A stretch of 64,000 nucleotides of DNA from JAPOUP01 sp965221405 (GTDB taxonomy: Bacteria; Pseudomonadota; Alphaproteobacteria; Rhodobacterales; Rhodobacteraceae). The stretch covers positions 1,116,001 through 1,180,000 of the forward strand of contig CBDCSE010000002.1 of NCBI GenBank assembly GCA_965221405.1. The letters are read 5' to 3'. The notes below the pieces were generated by a model. The model was not told where the DNA came from. It saw only the letters and a program-made list of their open reading frames with translations, and made no database searches. The translations under genes were made by a program, and so were the position numbers. This document shows, piece by piece, positions 8,722 through 16,750 of the stretch (positions are counted from its first letter, which is position 1; every line of letters starts with the position of its first letter).

Positions 8722-9069
8722 GGGCCCTCACCACCTTCACACGGCCCATCATTGGATCGGGCCCGCAGGCAGGGCCTCACCGCCGATGGCGTCTCCCGGC
8801 CCCGGCCCGCACCTTAGTCGGAAGTTCACCGACCGGGAAGGGGGTTTCGCCCACGGGTAGGGTTGGGGTATCGATATCGTCAGCCGGGACAGCGGGCCCA
8901 GGGTTCCTGGTCGAGGGGCCGCACCGCCCCGTCGAGGGACATTCCGGACAGTCCATCGGGAGCGCTCCAGCGCACCCATGATCCAAGGCCAGGAACGCCG
9001 GCAGACCCGGCGGTCGTGGAAGGACCGCGGCCCGCGCCGCGAATCTGGCGAAGCCCGCCGGATCAGGGC
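8192..9069. repeat. direct repeat, copy B
   Basis: Second copy of 5063-6098, same orientation, with 158 bp deleted (equivalent of 5279-5436). It starts inside the methyltransferase gene and stops inside an IS-leader-like stretch just before the dead IS630 element. Confidence 0.9.
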
Positions 9070-9167
9070 GAATCTCCAGCTCGGGCCCGGAAAATGTCAT
9101 TTTATACTCTCTTAACTGAACTGGACCGTACTCGGGCCCGGTTCGCCCCGCCGCATGGCCGGATCCG

Positions 9168-10250
9168 CTATCCGACCATGCGGTGTCCGTCATGGGTGAC
9201 CACCCGGAAACCGCCGGTGACGGATTCCGCGATGGCCTCCCGTTCCCGGGGAAGGGTCCCGTCGGGGAACCTGAGGATCGCCCCGGTGAACCGGCGCGGG
9301 TCGGCGTGGAACCGGTCACGCCTCACGTGGCGGTGCGTGACCCCCCACAGGCGCCCGGTGGGGTCGGGTGCGGCGCGTGGGGCGGCGGGAAGCGCGGCCG
9401 GACGCGGCATCCCGGCCGCTCCAGGAAGGGTTCGGCGCCCTCGCGTGACGGTGGCGGGCGTTGTCCGGCAGGACGTGGACCGCCGCGCCGCCGGGACGGG
9501 TGCGCTCCGGTTCCCGGGAAGCCGCAGGGTCGTGGTGGCGCCGGTCCGCCCGCCCCCGCCCGTCGCGGGCTCCACCGTCCCCGGATCCGGCACCCTGTGC
9601 GGGTCCGGCCGCCGCCGTCCCGTGGTGGACCTGACCGCGGGCCTGTCCCCGCGGAGGACCCGGCCGTGCGCCGGACGGCCCTGCCATTCGGGGCGCGCCG
9701 CGTCGGGGAGGACGGTCGCCCCGTCGGGCGGCGCGTCCCGCACCGTCCGTCCGCACTTCCGCATGAAGGCCTCCCGCGCCGCCCTGTCGGCCTGCCCCGG
9801 AAGCGGTTCCGGCCTGACGTGACCGGAACCCGGCCGGTGCGTCGGCCTTATCGCGCCGCCGCGGGTGCACTCCACGCCGTGCAGCCGCTGGATGATGTCC
9901 CGCACCCCGCTGGCGCCGCGCGGCGGGCTGGCCGGCGGCGTCTCCCGGAGCGACGCCTCCCGGGCCCGCGCCGGCTTTCCCCCACGCTCCGGACACGCCG
10001 CCGGGTCCACCGGGGCGAGCCCCGTCCCGCCGAACCCGCGCGGCCGGCCGCGCACCGTGCCGGGACCGGGATGGAGGATCCCGCGGACCAGGCCGACGCT
10101 CCTGCCGTCACCGGGCGCCACCGGCGCGTCCGCGCGCCGCACCTCGGCGCCCCGGCCCCGCGTCCGCGCATTATCGCCAGAAGCGCCCCGCGCTCCACGG
10201 CGCTGGGGATGCAGCCTGTCCCGGACATGCCACCGCCCGTGTCCTGTTCT
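9168..10250 (-). pseudogene. dead IS630-type transposase, GC-enriched
   Basis: Conceptual translation over several frames follows an IS630-type transposase. There is an N-terminal helix-turn-helix region, an ECTRGGAIRPTHRPG stretch matching the family's VxxTxxGAxxLMHRLG, a PDNARHRHAR piece in place of LDNARYHHAR, and a C-terminus reading DPTGRLWGVTHRHV through GFRVVTHDGHRMVG. The catalytic glutamate in the usual NPIERLW motif is glycine here (DPTGRLW). Frameshifts separate the parts. Nearly all departures from the family motifs are changes that A-to-G or T-to-C transitions produce. Terminal repeats were not found. The interval 10251-10577 holds no gene. Confidence 0.75.
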
Positions 10251-10577
10251 GACCGCTCTTTTCCGGGACAGGTGGACCGTTCCGCGAACCATGCCAGCCC
10301 TTAAGGGCGGATTTATGATTCCGAGTATATTCCAGCACACAGCCGAAAATGTAGTTCGCCATGTGAGGAGAACTGCCGCCATCGACTGGAGGTCGTCACC
10401 AATCACCGGATCGGCTCGAGTTGCAAAATTCACTTGACGGCAGTCGGCAGTTGCGCAGACCATCAAGCCAGGTGCCCAATCCCGCGAGGGGCGGACATTC
10501 GCGGGCTTGGGTTATGCCAACCGTCATCAATCGGGCAGGTGCGCGGACGCGCCGGCAAAATCTGTTAGGAGGGATAC

Positions 10578-12512
10578 ATGCGCTGCTTCACCGTTATCGG
10601 ACCATCGCATTCAGGAAAAACCACATTGGTGAAAGCTTTTGGCGAACTGGAGGGTGGAAGCGCGGAATCGTCTTTCTCCGACCGGCTATCATTCCGTGTT
10701 TTCAGTTATATCGGGGAGTCGTGGGGAGCTATCGACGTGGCCGGCGGTACCGACAACCTCGGCGCAGCGGGTCACGCCCTGGCCGCCAGTGACAGCGTGG
10801 TACTCTGCGTACCGCCGAATCCTGACAGCGCCGAGCAGGTGGCCCCGTATCTACGTTTGGTTGAGGAGGCCAGCGTACCCTGCTACCTTTTCATCAACCG
10901 GATGGATACTGCCGAGAGCCGCGTGCGCGATACAGTTGCGGCCCTTCAGGCATATGCCGGGCTTCCGATAATCCTGCGACAGGTTCCGATCCGCGAGGGA
11001 GAGTCCGTTACCGGTTCCATCGACCTGATTTCCGAGCGCGCCTGGAAATACCAGAAAGGCAAGCCATCCAACCTCATCGAGATTCCTGACGGTATACGCG
11101 ACCGTCAGCTGGAAGCCCGATCCGAGCTGCTGGAACATCTGGCCGATTTCGACGACGCCCTTCTGGAGCAGTTGATCGAGGACAGGACTCCCGCTTCTGA
11201 AAGCGTGTTCGATCTTGTCAGCGGCATGCACCGTAAAAACGCCTTCATTTCCGCCTATCTCGGAGTGGCGGTGCGCGGAAACGGTGTGTTCCGTCTGATG
11301 AAGTCACTGCGGCATGAATCGTCCGCCGCTTCCGATCTCCCCGCGAGACTGGGCCTGAACGGCGCGGCCGGAGCCATCGGTGTCTACGCCGACAACCGCA
11401 GACATGTTGGAAAATCGCTGCTGTTACGTGATCTGAAAGGCAGCCTTTCGCAGGGTTCATCGCTTGGTGGTGGAACGATCGGTAGCCTTAACGGCGTTGA
11501 TGGCAAGCCAATAAGCATCGCGCTCGAAGCGGGCGGATTTGCGATTGCCGTAAAGTCGGACCATCTTGTGCCGGGCAAAGCCTATTCCGACACCGATTCC
11601 TTCGATCTTCCGGACTGGAGCAGGGGACATAACCCCAGCTACCACAGAATCCTGACCCCCGAAAATGACCGTGACGACGCACGCCTGTCCGGTGCCCTGG
11701 CGAAATGTGCGGACATCGATCCCGGACTGACCATCTCGCATGACGGGGACACGGGATTCCTTGTTGCAAACCTTCAGGGCCCCATGCATCTGCGTCGGCT
11801 ATGCGACAGGTTGGCCGAGGATTTTGACATCAAGGTGTCCGAGCGCAGGCTGTCCGGCAGCTATCGCGAAACGTGTTCAAGAAAGGTTGAAAGGCATTAC
11901 CGTCATCGGAAGCAGTCCGGAGGCGCCGGTCAGTTCGCGGATATCGTATTCACGCTTCGTCCATTGGCGCGGGGCGAGGGTTTCGCCTTCGACGAAACCG
12001 TCAAGGGCGGGGCGGTTCCACGGAACTACATCCCGTCCGTCGAGGCCGGCTGCAAGGAGGCTCTCACGAAGGGCCCTCTCGGCTTCCGGGTCGTTGATAT
12101 CGGGGTCACGCTTACGGACGGCAAGCACCATTCGGTTGACAGTTCGGATTTCGCTTTCAAGACCGCAGGTCTCATGGGAATGCGGGAGGCTCTCAGGGAA
12201 GCCGGCCCGGTTCTGCTGCAGCCTATCGATCAAGTCGATATCCATGTACCTTCGACGTATACCGGAGGTCTGGTCGCTTTGGTTTCGTCGCTAAAAGGGC
12301 AGGTGCTGGGATTCGATCCACACCCTACGGCAAAGGGTTGGGATATCTTCCGCGCCCTGCTTCCAGGTCCGATGCAGGACGAGCTTTTCCAGTCGCTTGG
12401 CGGCATGACCCATGGAACTGCCTGGGTGGAATCCAGGTTCGATCATTACGAAGAGCTGCATGGAAAAGAGGCGGAGAGAATCCAAATGGAACGCGCCGAG
12501 GCGACGAAATGA
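10578..12512 (+). CDS. elongation factor G-like translational GTPase
   Basis: A 644-residue protein with EF-G domain order. The G domain has P-loop GPSHSGKTT and a G4 motif INRMD near residue 107. The later domains include RHYRHRKQSGGAGQFADI (domain IV start, as in EF-G) and a domain V with VHVPSTYTGG-like sequence. It is shorter than canonical EF-G (about 700) and lacks the usual switch I ERGITI block; the DxxGH motif reads DVAGG. These traits match a divergent EF-G-like group of alphaproteobacteria, distinct from the fusA translocase; its function is unknown. Start ATG 10578 has a strong AGGAGG five bases upstream. Confidence 0.85.
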   Translation: MRCFTVIGPSHSGKTTLVKAFGELEGGSAESSFSDRLSFRVFSYIGESWGAIDVAGGTDNLGAAGHALAASDSVVLCVPPNPDSAEQVAPYLRLVEEASVPCYLFINRMDTAESRVRDTVAALQAYAGLPIILRQVPIREGESVTGSIDLISERAWKYQKGKPSNLIEIPDGIRDRQLEARSELLEHLADFDDALLEQLIEDRTPASESVFDLVSGMHRKNAFISAYLGVAVRGNGVFRLMKSLRHESSAASDLPARLGLNGAAGAIGVYADNRRHVGKSLLLRDLKGSLSQGSSLGGGTIGSLNGVDGKPISIALEAGGFAIAVKSDHLVPGKAYSDTDSFDLPDWSRGHNPSYHRILTPENDRDDARLSGALAKCADIDPGLTISHDGDTGFLVANLQGPMHLRRLCDRLAEDFDIKVSERRLSGSYRETCSRKVERHYRHRKQSGGAGQFADIVFTLRPLARGEGFAFDETVKGGAVPRNYIPSVEAGCKEALTKGPLGFRVVDIGVTLTDGKHHSVDSSDFAFKTAGLMGMREALREAGPVLLQPIDQVDIHVPSTYTGGLVALVSSLKGQVLGFDPHPTAKGWDIFRALLPGPMQDELFQSLGGMTHGTAWVESRFDHYEELHGKEAERIQMERAEATK

Positions 12513-13175
12513 TGAAGCGGTGGGACCGGAAACCGCTATCTATGAACCTGCGGTGACGCGGATCACCCGGGCATGAGTGTCGCGCACGGCAACGAGCCAG
12601 GTGGCGTGGGGGAATGGCAACTCGGTTAGGTTCGCCTCGCTGGCCGCGATGCAGGTCTTCGCAGCGGTCATCGAAGGCGGCTTCATCCCCGGATCACGGA
12701 AACGGGAACCAAGGATAATGCCGGTCATGGCGCTCATACTTTTCCGTCCCAATTCTTTCATACCACCGTGCTTTGGCAACCACACCAGTCGTCCCGGCCT
12801 TTCAGGGAATGGCGGTATGCGAAATCATCGGCATCAGAAGTTGGTGGTGTCCCCGGGAATCCCCATAATGAACCGTACCTACCGGTCAACAGACTGCGCG
12901 GGTAACCCGGGAACGATGCCGTCCGGAATCTTCATTGGCTACCGCGCCGTTGACACAGGCGGTCAGCCCGACTCCGGTAACCCGGTCATTCCGAGGCGAT
13001 ATGCCCGCAGGCAGGGACCCCGGTTCAGGGCCGTATCGAGGTCACGGTCGCGCCCTTATTCCCGGAAATCGATAAACGGGCTTCCGAACCGGACCCAAAT
13101 CGTCCATTCATGGTTCGAAACGGGCAGTGCGGCGACCGGTTTGCAGACCAAGGCACGGCATGGAGGTGAAGAGGG
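12513..13175. other. 663-bp stretch without a supported gene
   Basis: Open frames here are short. A minus-strand frame at 12540-12785 (81 codons) shows no domain I recognise and no good ribosome-binding site. I see no repeat or RNA gene. Confidence 0.5.
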
Positions 13176-13937
13176 ATGACGGCAGGTACGGAAACGAGAA
13201 GTCTCGCGGTGCTGATCGACGCGGACAATACAAGACCCACCTACGCTCACGCGATTTTCGAGGAAATCGTCACGCTGGGAGAAGCCAATGTCCGCCGCAT
13301 CTATGGCGACTTTTCCGGATCCCGTCTTGGTGGCTGGAACAGTGCGATCGGGTCGCTGGCGATCCTTCAGCACCAGCAGCGCAGCAATACCGTCGGCAAG
13401 AATGCCTCGGACATAGCGCTGGTCATCGATGCCATGGATCTGATGTTCAAGCGCACTCTTGACGGTTTCTGCCTTGTCTCGTCAGACAGCGATTTCACGC
13501 GCCTGGCGCAACGGCTGCGTGAGGAAGGCCTGGTGGTCTACGGGTTTGGCGAGCAGAAGACGCCAGAGGCGTTCCGCAATGCCTGCAACAGGTTCATATA
13601 CGTGGAGAACCTTCTGGAGACCGGAGCGGCGGCAAGAGACGGGGTTCACGCGGTCGCGGCGGAGAGCAAACACCCGCCGGTCAAGGCCCGGAAACTCATC
13701 GATAACGCCGTCGGCGAGCCGGACGATGAGGGATGGGAGAATCTCGGCCGGGTGGGGAGCCGTATTCAGGGGGCACAACCCGATTTCGACCCGAGGAGTT
13801 ACGGCTGCGCGAACCTGAGTGCGCTGGTGGAAAAATCCGGTGGATTCGAGATCCGCAGGGCTCCGTCGGGGGCGGTCCACATCCGCCGCAAGGCAGGCCG
13901 CAAACGCAGGGAAGCTGGCAAAGACGCATCCGAATGA
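13176..13937 (+). CDS. NYN-domain (PIN-like) RNase with C-terminal OST-HTH/LOTUS domain
   Basis: Residues 10-150 form a LabA-like NYN domain. Acidic metal ligands appear in LAVLIDADNTRP, ASDIALVIDAMD and LVSSDSDFTRLAQRLRE. Residues 165-240 (KARKLIDNAV, then GWENLGRVGSRI, YGCANLSALVEKSG and FEIRR) fit an OST-HTH/LOTUS RNA-binding domain. Such NYN-LOTUS proteins are presumed endoribonucleases guided by the LOTUS domain; the target is unknown. ATG 13176 follows a GGAGG stretch (GGAGGTGAAGAGGG). It stands alone between gaps. Confidence 0.85.
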   Translation: MTAGTETRSLAVLIDADNTRPTYAHAIFEEIVTLGEANVRRIYGDFSGSRLGGWNSAIGSLAILQHQQRSNTVGKNASDIALVIDAMDLMFKRTLDGFCLVSSDSDFTRLAQRLREEGLVVYGFGEQKTPEAFRNACNRFIYVENLLETGAAARDGVHAVAAESKHPPVKARKLIDNAVGEPDDEGWENLGRVGSRIQGAQPDFDPRSYGCANLSALVEKSGGFEIRRAPSGAVHIRRKAGRKRREAGKDASE

Positions 13938-14143
13938 CCACGCAACTGACTTACTGCGGTAGGGAACCGGGTTACCCCATAGGCGCTAACTTGTTTTCCT
14001 GACAATCGGCTTATCTGACCGTTTCGCACCGGCCGGAAGTGACCGGAACCTGCCGGTTCGGGCCGTTTTCTGCCGCCGATGCTCCAGGGAATGGAGGTTA
14101 TGGTACAACACTGGTCATCGCGGAGCCCTAATAAACAAAGATA

Positions 14144-14180
14144 GTTGGGCCCAGCTGGATCCGGCCCCGTGCCGTTGTCA
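14144..14180. repeat. short direct repeat, left copy
   Basis: About 37 bp with an identical CTGGATCCGGCCCCG core, repeated at 16508-16544. The two copies bracket rmuC and the type I restriction remnant and may mark the edges of a mobile or collapsed RM island. Confidence 0.55.
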
Positions 14181-14209
14181 TAGGTGGTAAATTCATATTC
14201 GGGCAAACC

Positions 14210-15640
14210 ATGAACCTTCTGGAAGAATCTAATATCCTTTTGTCTGCGTTTGGCTTGGTTCTTGCGCTGCTGTTTGGCTGGGCTTTCCTCCGAAAGCCGA
14301 AAGGCGACGGCACTATTCTCCCAGCTCAGATCGCTCAAATTAAGAAAGCCGCTGAAACCAAGGATCATGAACTTCGTGAAGCCTGGAAAAATGCGAATAA
14401 GTTCGAAGCGCTGGCAGTTGAGCGCAAAACAGAGATAGAGCGCCTGTATGGTGACCTCTCGAAGTTGCGGGGCAAACTGGAAAACGAGGCAAATGAACGC
14501 CAGGAGCTATCCAATACGGTATCGCGCCTACAGGCTGAAATGAAAGCTGAGAAGAAAACATCTGAAGACAAGATCCGGATGCTATCCAAGCTACGCGAAG
14601 ATATGCAGTTGAAATTCAAAGAGCTGGCAGCTGAAGCGCTCGAGTTTCAAGGTGAGCAATTCTCGAAATCCAACATCGAAAAACTGCAGGCAACCCTCAC
14701 GCCACTTAAGGAACACGTTGGCCATTTCGAGAAGGAACTCAAGGCTGTCTACAAGGCGGCCAACGAAGACCGGGCCACCCTCAAAGCTGAAATCAATCAG
14801 CTTAGCCAGCGGTCGGAAACCATTTCTCAAGAGGCAGTGGCCCTCACCCGCGCTCTCAAAGCCGATCAGCAAAAGCAAGGTGCGTGGGGAGAAATAATTC
14901 TTGAGAGCATTCTTGAGCGGTCAGGTCTTCGAGAAGGCGTCGAATACGAGACCCAACCGCATCGTATCGGGGAGAGCGGCGAGCGGTTACGCCCTGATGT
15001 TGTCGTCAACATCCCGGGCGGCAAAACCCTGATCATCGACAGCAAGGTGTCGCTGGTCGCTTACATTGATGCCATTAACGCAGATACAGAGCAGGAAGCC
15101 GTCGATGCACGAAGACGGCATGTTTCTTCACTGAAGGGACATATAAACGGGCTGGCTGAAAAGGACTATCAAGCTGCGGAAGACTCGACGGTTGATTATG
15201 TGATCTTGTTCGTTCCTATCGAAGGGGCTTTATCGGAAGCGCTTCGTGAAGACGGACAACTAACAGAATCTGCACTCGAAAAGAACGTCACCATAGCAAC
15301 GCCCACTACCTTGATGATGGCGCTCAAGACGGTTGCCAATGTGTGGGCGGTCGAGCGGCGCAACCAGAACGCGGAAGCAATCGCCAAGCGAGCCGGACTG
15401 CTTTATGATAAGGTCTTCGGCTTCGTCGAAAACATGGAAAATGTTGGCAGGCGCCTCGGTCAGGCACAAGACGCGTATAATGATGCATTTGGTCAGTTGT
15501 CGCGGGGACGAGGTAATCTTCTATCACAGGTAGAAAGCCTGAAAGCTCTCGGCGCCAAGACAGGGAAATCAATCGGCACTGATTTTGACGGCGCCGACGG
15601 CAAACTTGCTCAAATCGAGGAGCGGCAGCAAAATGGATGA
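14210..15640 (+). CDS. rmuC: DNA recombination protein RmuC
   Basis: 476 residues: an N-terminal membrane helix (about 10-27, SAFGLVLALLFGWAFL), a long coiled coil (about 45-215), then the RmuC nuclease-like domain with KQGAWGEIILESILERSGL, LRPDVVVNIPGGKTLIIDSKVSL and YVILFVPIEGAL. RmuC limits recombination at inverted repeats and has been implicated in defence against foreign DNA. GC content by eye is lower than in neighbouring core genes. It is followed by broken type I RM genes, near which extra RmuC copies often occur, so this may be the surviving member of an RM island. Confidence 0.92.
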   Translation: MNLLEESNILLSAFGLVLALLFGWAFLRKPKGDGTILPAQIAQIKKAAETKDHELREAWKNANKFEALAVERKTEIERLYGDLSKLRGKLENEANERQELSNTVSRLQAEMKAEKKTSEDKIRMLSKLREDMQLKFKELAAEALEFQGEQFSKSNIEKLQATLTPLKEHVGHFEKELKAVYKAANEDRATLKAEINQLSQRSETISQEAVALTRALKADQQKQGAWGEIILESILERSGLREGVEYETQPHRIGESGERLRPDVVVNIPGGKTLIIDSKVSLVAYIDAINADTEQEAVDARRRHVSSLKGHINGLAEKDYQAAEDSTVDYVILFVPIEGALSEALREDGQLTESALEKNVTIATPTTLMMALKTVANVWAVERRNQNAEAIAKRAGLLYDKVFGFVENMENVGRRLGQAQDAYNDAFGQLSRGRGNLLSQVESLKALGAKTGKSIGTDFDGADGKLAQIEERQQNG

Positions 15641-15702
15641 AGAGCTATCAGACGGGACAGGCTGCGCCAGCGACGATTCTCGAGTGAAGCTGATGGCGCG
15701 AG

Positions 15703-16468
15703 ATGAACCGGATGGATACTGACGTTCAGAGTCTGGGCGGGTTTGTCTGGTCCATCGCGGAAATCCTGCGGAGCGGTTTCAGGCAGTCGAAATATGGCCG
15801 GATTATCCTGCCCTTCGCCGTGCTGTGGAACTACAAAGCCTACTAAACGCCGGAAAAGTCCATCAAGGACCATGCCGAACTGGGCGGCCGCGCGGGACAG
15901 CGCAGGGTCGTGCGGTACGCGTCCCTGCATCCCACCGCGATCGGGCAGAAGGTCGAGGTCATTGTCGAACATTTCCGCCGACACGTCATGGGGAAATGGG
16001 AGACCGGGCGAAGCTGTGCGTGATGTACGTGGACAGGAAGCTGGCGGGCCTGCATGCCTTGCAGACGCTTTCTCGCCTGAACCGGGTCGGATCGGGGAAG
16101 AAGACGACCTTCGTGCTCGATTTCCATAACACGATTGAGGGGACATTCAGGAGGCCTTTCGCCCCAATTATGAAGTCGCCTCCGTCCAAACCGCCCAGGA
16201 CCCAAACCAGATCTACGAACTCGAAAGCCGGTTGATGACGTTCGGCTATCCTGACAGGCAGGAGATCGAGATCACCGATGGCATGCTGAGCCTGCGGAAA
16301 TTCAGGATCGACGAAAGGGAGCGCGGCAACGCATCGCTGTCTCCGGGCGACAATGAAGCGCTTACGGCGATCGAGGAGTTCGGCGCGAGGCCCTACACGG
16401 AAGACGGGCGGAAGGAACTGTCGGAAATCGTGAGGGACGCGGATATGCCATATGATCTGGCCATTTGA
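15703..16468 (+). pseudogene. collapsed type I restriction-modification locus (hsdM start joined to hsdR pieces)
   Basis: 15703-15846 encodes an HsdM N-terminus (DVQSLGGFVWSIAEILRSGF, then KYGRIILPFAVL) ending in TAA. The same frame then continues as HsdR helicase sequence (PEKSIKDHAELGGRAGQRRV, IGQKVEVIVEHFRRHV) to a TGA at 16021. A third piece (MYVDRKLAGLHALQTLSRLN, VLDFHN) and a fourth, frame-shifted piece (IYELESRLMTFGYPDRQEIE to 16468) follow HsdR order. Most of hsdM, all of hsdS and the HsdR nuclease/ATPase start are missing, so a large internal deletion is implied. No activity is expected. Confidence 0.8.
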
Positions 16469-16507
16469 GGGTTCATAGGAACTCAGCCCGATGGTATTGA
16501 TTGGAAA

Positions 16508-16544
16508 GTTCAGCCCAACTGGATCCGGCCCCGAACCATTGTCG
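16508..16544. repeat. short direct repeat, right copy
   Basis: Partner of 14144-14180. It shares CTGGATCCGGCCCCG and nearby positions and lies just beyond the hsd remnant. Confidence 0.55.
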
Positions 16545-16750
16545 TCAGGGCCGTAGATGAAGACCGTTGAGGAGATCTCCGGGCCACTCGTTCACCACAT
16601 GACCGGGGCCGGGAGGACGGCATCACGTTTCGCGAAGGGATGGAATCCACTTTTCAGCGAGTATAACGCCGAAAAGATTGTCGTCGGGATCAAGCCGGAT
16701 GGCCGTCTTGATTCGATTCGCGCATATTGACCCGAATCACCCCGCCCGCC

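Noticed and set aside
9183..10304. A 373-codon plus-strand frame
   Set aside because: Antisense of the dead IS630 transposase; composition is almost wholly Arg, Pro and Gly.
12540..12785. 81-codon minus-strand frame after the EF-G-like gene
   Set aside because: Plausible composition but no ribosome-binding site, no recognisable family and no partner.
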